Origin: Deefgea chitinilytica
GTDB taxonomy: Bacteria; Pseudomonadota; Gammaproteobacteria; Burkholderiales; Chitinibacteraceae
Direction: 5' to 3'
DNA length: 64,000 nucleotides
Assembly (NCBI RefSeq): GCF_016881405.1
Contig: NZ_WOFE01000002.1
Location: forward strand, 186,001-250,000
Of this stretch, positions 62,445-64,000 are shown piece by piece (the first letter of the stretch is position 1; each line of letters begins with the position of its first letter). Made by a program: the position numbers and the translations under genes. The notes beneath the pieces were generated by a model. The model was not told the DNA's origin and searched no databases. It saw only the letters and a program-made list of their open reading frames with translations.

Positions 62445-64000
62445 TTATTCAGCAAACCAATGGGCAAAATCAAGCCGTAAACGACTTAAATATTGCCGTG
62501 CAATCGGGATTTCCTCATTGGCCACATTCAACACCCATACATCACGACCTCGCTTACTAGCGCCAGTCACTTTTTTTGGATTAACTAAGTAAGAGCGATG
62601 CACTTGCAGCAACAAATGCTCGTCAAAATACATACGAATCGCACGCAAGCGCAAGGTAATGTATTGCGGCGCACGTAAATCACTGGCGTAAATGCCGCTA
62701 TAGCCTTTATCGGCGCGAATATACAAGATTTTGGTGCGTCGCGAAGCAATCTCGTACAGTTCAGACAATAACTGTGGTTGTCGCCCTAACTCATACAATT
62801 GCGCCCTCACCGTGGCAAATTGCTGACTTAAACTACGGTAAAAAGCGGCATCATCGGGCGATAAACTTTGCTTAAATTGAATCGCCAAGGTGTAGTCATC
62901 CCAAGTTTCACCAGCCCACACCGCTTGAGTTTGCGCTCCCGCCTCGGTCATCGAGTTGATGCCCAGAGCCTGCCCTTGCTGACTAAGTAAATCACCATCT
63001 TGATACAAGGCCAACCCCGCGACTTGCGGCTCTTGTGCCAAAAATGACATCGTGACTTCAAGCATTTTTTCTAGGCTACGCTGCTCTGATAGTCGCTGGC
63101 TAAACTCAGTCAAGGTCTGCAAACGTTGGGCTGCAACACTGAGCGTCTGATCGGTTACCACTGGTGCCAACTCGGCACTGAGCAAAGGCTCAAGCTGCCA
63201 TGCCAATCGGTCACAGTACTCTAATAAGGGCTGCGCTTGGGCTTGCAAAGGAGCCAACTGACTGTGAGTAAGTACGGCACAACTCGTTTGCCGCAAATCG
63301 AGCAAAGCTGGAGCCAACGAGTGCATTACGTCTTTCACTTGGCGCAACTGCGCGATGTCAATCTCTAAATTGCGATGCTCACGATAGCGGCGCAGCCACA
63401 AACCCAGCACTAAAAACAGCAAACTAGCCACCACTACGCCAAGCACAGTATCCAGCCAAGCAGGATGATTGTGCCACCAAGCTTGCATGTCATGTCCCCA
63501 TGCTCGCCACGGATAGTAATGATGTTCAATTTGGCTTAATAAGCTATGCGTGCTCGAATCACTACTCAAATCCCACAGTGCCATGCCGGCTAATTTTTTT
63601 TCTTGCGCGTACTGCAATTTCTCGGCGACTGATTGTGCAGACTCAATACTAATAAATTGCTGTAATGCGGCACTGTAATACGTCATCGCTTTGGCACGTG
63701 CATCCCAATTGGCTGTGAACTGACCATTGGCAATGATTGCAGTGGCTTCATCTTGACCAATCATGCCAGTGGCACCGGTTTTAGGGTCATCCCAAGAACC
63801 AAATGAAGCAGCTTGAAACGATTGATTTAATCCTTGCCGCGTAGTGGGCACACCAACAAAGCTCATCCCTTGCGTTGGAATCACCAAGACCAGCTTCTCT
63901 GGTACTGCACCTTTATCCAGAAGGGTATTAACAGCTAGATCAATCCCAATATTGCCTTCATAGCCATACAGTGGCGATTTATGTCCAGTTCGTGGACTCC
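62445..64000 (-). CDS. GH18-like ectodomain - transmembrane - LytTR DNA-binding protein (5' end outside window)
   Basis: The frame is open to the right edge; its first visible residues are SPRTGHKSPLYGYEGNIGID. About 518 codons are visible; the true start lies beyond 64000. The visible first part (to about 160) resembles the C-terminal half of a GH18 chitinase domain: VLVIPTQGMSF, SFGSWDD, FISIESAQSVAEKLQYA and KLAGMALWDLSSDS. A membrane helix follows (VLGVVVASLLFLVLGLWL), then a helical/GAF-like cytoplasmic part, and a C-terminal LytTR domain (ILYIRADKGYSGIY, LLQVHRSYLVN, IPIARQYLSRLR) that binds DNA. The GH18 catalytic DxxDxDxE would be upstream, so activity is unknown. A membrane-bound transcription factor sensing chitin or peptidoglycan is an inference. 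Confidence 0.82.
   Translation of the reverse strand, partial: SPRTGHKSPLYGYEGNIGIDLAVNTLLDKGAVPEKLVLVIPTQGMSFVGVPTTRQGLNQSFQAASFGSWDDPKTGATGMIGQDEATAIIANGQFTANWDARAKAMTYYSAALQQFISIESAQSVAEKLQYAQEKKLAGMALWDLSSDSSTHSLLSQIEHHYYPWRAWGHDMQAWWHNHPAWLDTVLGVVVASLLFLVLGLWLRRYREHRNLEIDIAQLRQVKDVMHSLAPALLDLRQTSCAVLTHSQLAPLQAQAQPLLEYCDRLAWQLEPLLSAELAPVVTDQTLSVAAQRLQTLTEFSQRLSEQRSLEKMLEVTMSFLAQEPQVAGLALYQDGDLLSQQGQALGINSMTEAGAQTQAVWAGETWDDYTLAIQFKQSLSPDDAAFYRSLSQQFATVRAQLYELGRQPQLLSELYEIASRRTKILYIRADKGYSGIYASDLRAPQYITLRLRAIRMYFDEHLLLQVHRSYLVNPKKVTGASKRGRDVWVLNVANEEIPIARQYLSRLRLDFAHWFAE

Noticed and set aside
1-64000. tRNA, rRNA, CRISPR array, prophage or complete insertion sequence
   Set aside because: No T-loop-like GGTTCGAATCC sequences, regularly spaced direct repeats, transposase or phage structural genes were seen on either strand.

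Overview
The window looks like a chromosome segment from a chitin-degrading betaproteobacterium of the Neisseriales (Chitinibacter/Deefgea/Chromobacterium-like). This is inferred from gene content: two secreted CE4 deacetylases (one with two CBM5/12 chitin-binding modules), a GH18-like sensor fused to a LytTR domain, PhaM, YqgE/RuvX-PyrB-PyrC', RF3 and a moderate-GC genome. The species was not determined. I see no rRNA, tRNA, CRISPR array, prophage or complete insertion sequence; this is core chromosome with small dispersed repeats.

Layout. 1-6754 (minus): a signalling operon of hybrid histidine kinase, two REC-HD-GYP regulators and a second sensor running off the left edge. 7076-12893: ndh, a double receiver protein, an FMN reductase, a eukaryote-type pgk, a small protein coupled to a PlsC-like acyltransferase, and a cold-shock gene with a long leader. 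13106-20269: YceH, a DUF3617 protein, an HPt/HD-GYP fusion, a periplasmic solute-binding protein, a pseudouridine synthase, pyruvate kinase and MltF. 20373-31978: uup, a dCache/PAS sensor kinase, prfC, a large MscS channel, an orphan FliD-like protein, and trpS behind a probable leader-peptide attenuator with tandem Trp codons. 32150-37445: a degenerate-receiver protein, maeB, a PhaM-like protein and mltA. 37542-44701 (minus): a CPT-like kinase, pyrC' (no metal-binding HxH), pyrB, ruvX, yqgE/algH, and a YtrA-type GntR regulator with its ABC transporter. 44911-53212: photolyase, gabT, gabD, class II aldolase, an MFS exporter and a CheZ-like helical protein. 53237-64000: a very large GAF/PAS hybrid kinase, the two deacetylases, a YkgJ cysteine-cluster protein, a protein of unknown function, a solute-binding protein and the GH18-TM-LytTR protein running off the right edge.

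Functional themes are phosphorelay and c-di-GMP signalling (three HD-GYP proteins, four large kinases, several stand-alone or degenerate receivers), central carbon metabolism (pgk, pyk, fba, maeB, gabTD), cell-wall turnover (mltA, mltF) and chitin use.

The least expected signal is a family of imperfect palindromes, each exactly 47 nt long, with ends of the form (G/T)GTAT(A/T)...ATAC(C/A). I found twelve. Ten lie within about 2-26 nt of a stop codon, one is upstream of the photolyase gene and one is inside gabT. Their interiors diverge but several keep base pairing, including G-U pairs on the sense strand of the neighbouring gene, which suggests a 3'-UTR RNA element or REP-like family. The second is the trpS attenuator. 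The third is the GH18-TM-LytTR protein, a candidate membrane-bound chitin-responsive transcription factor.
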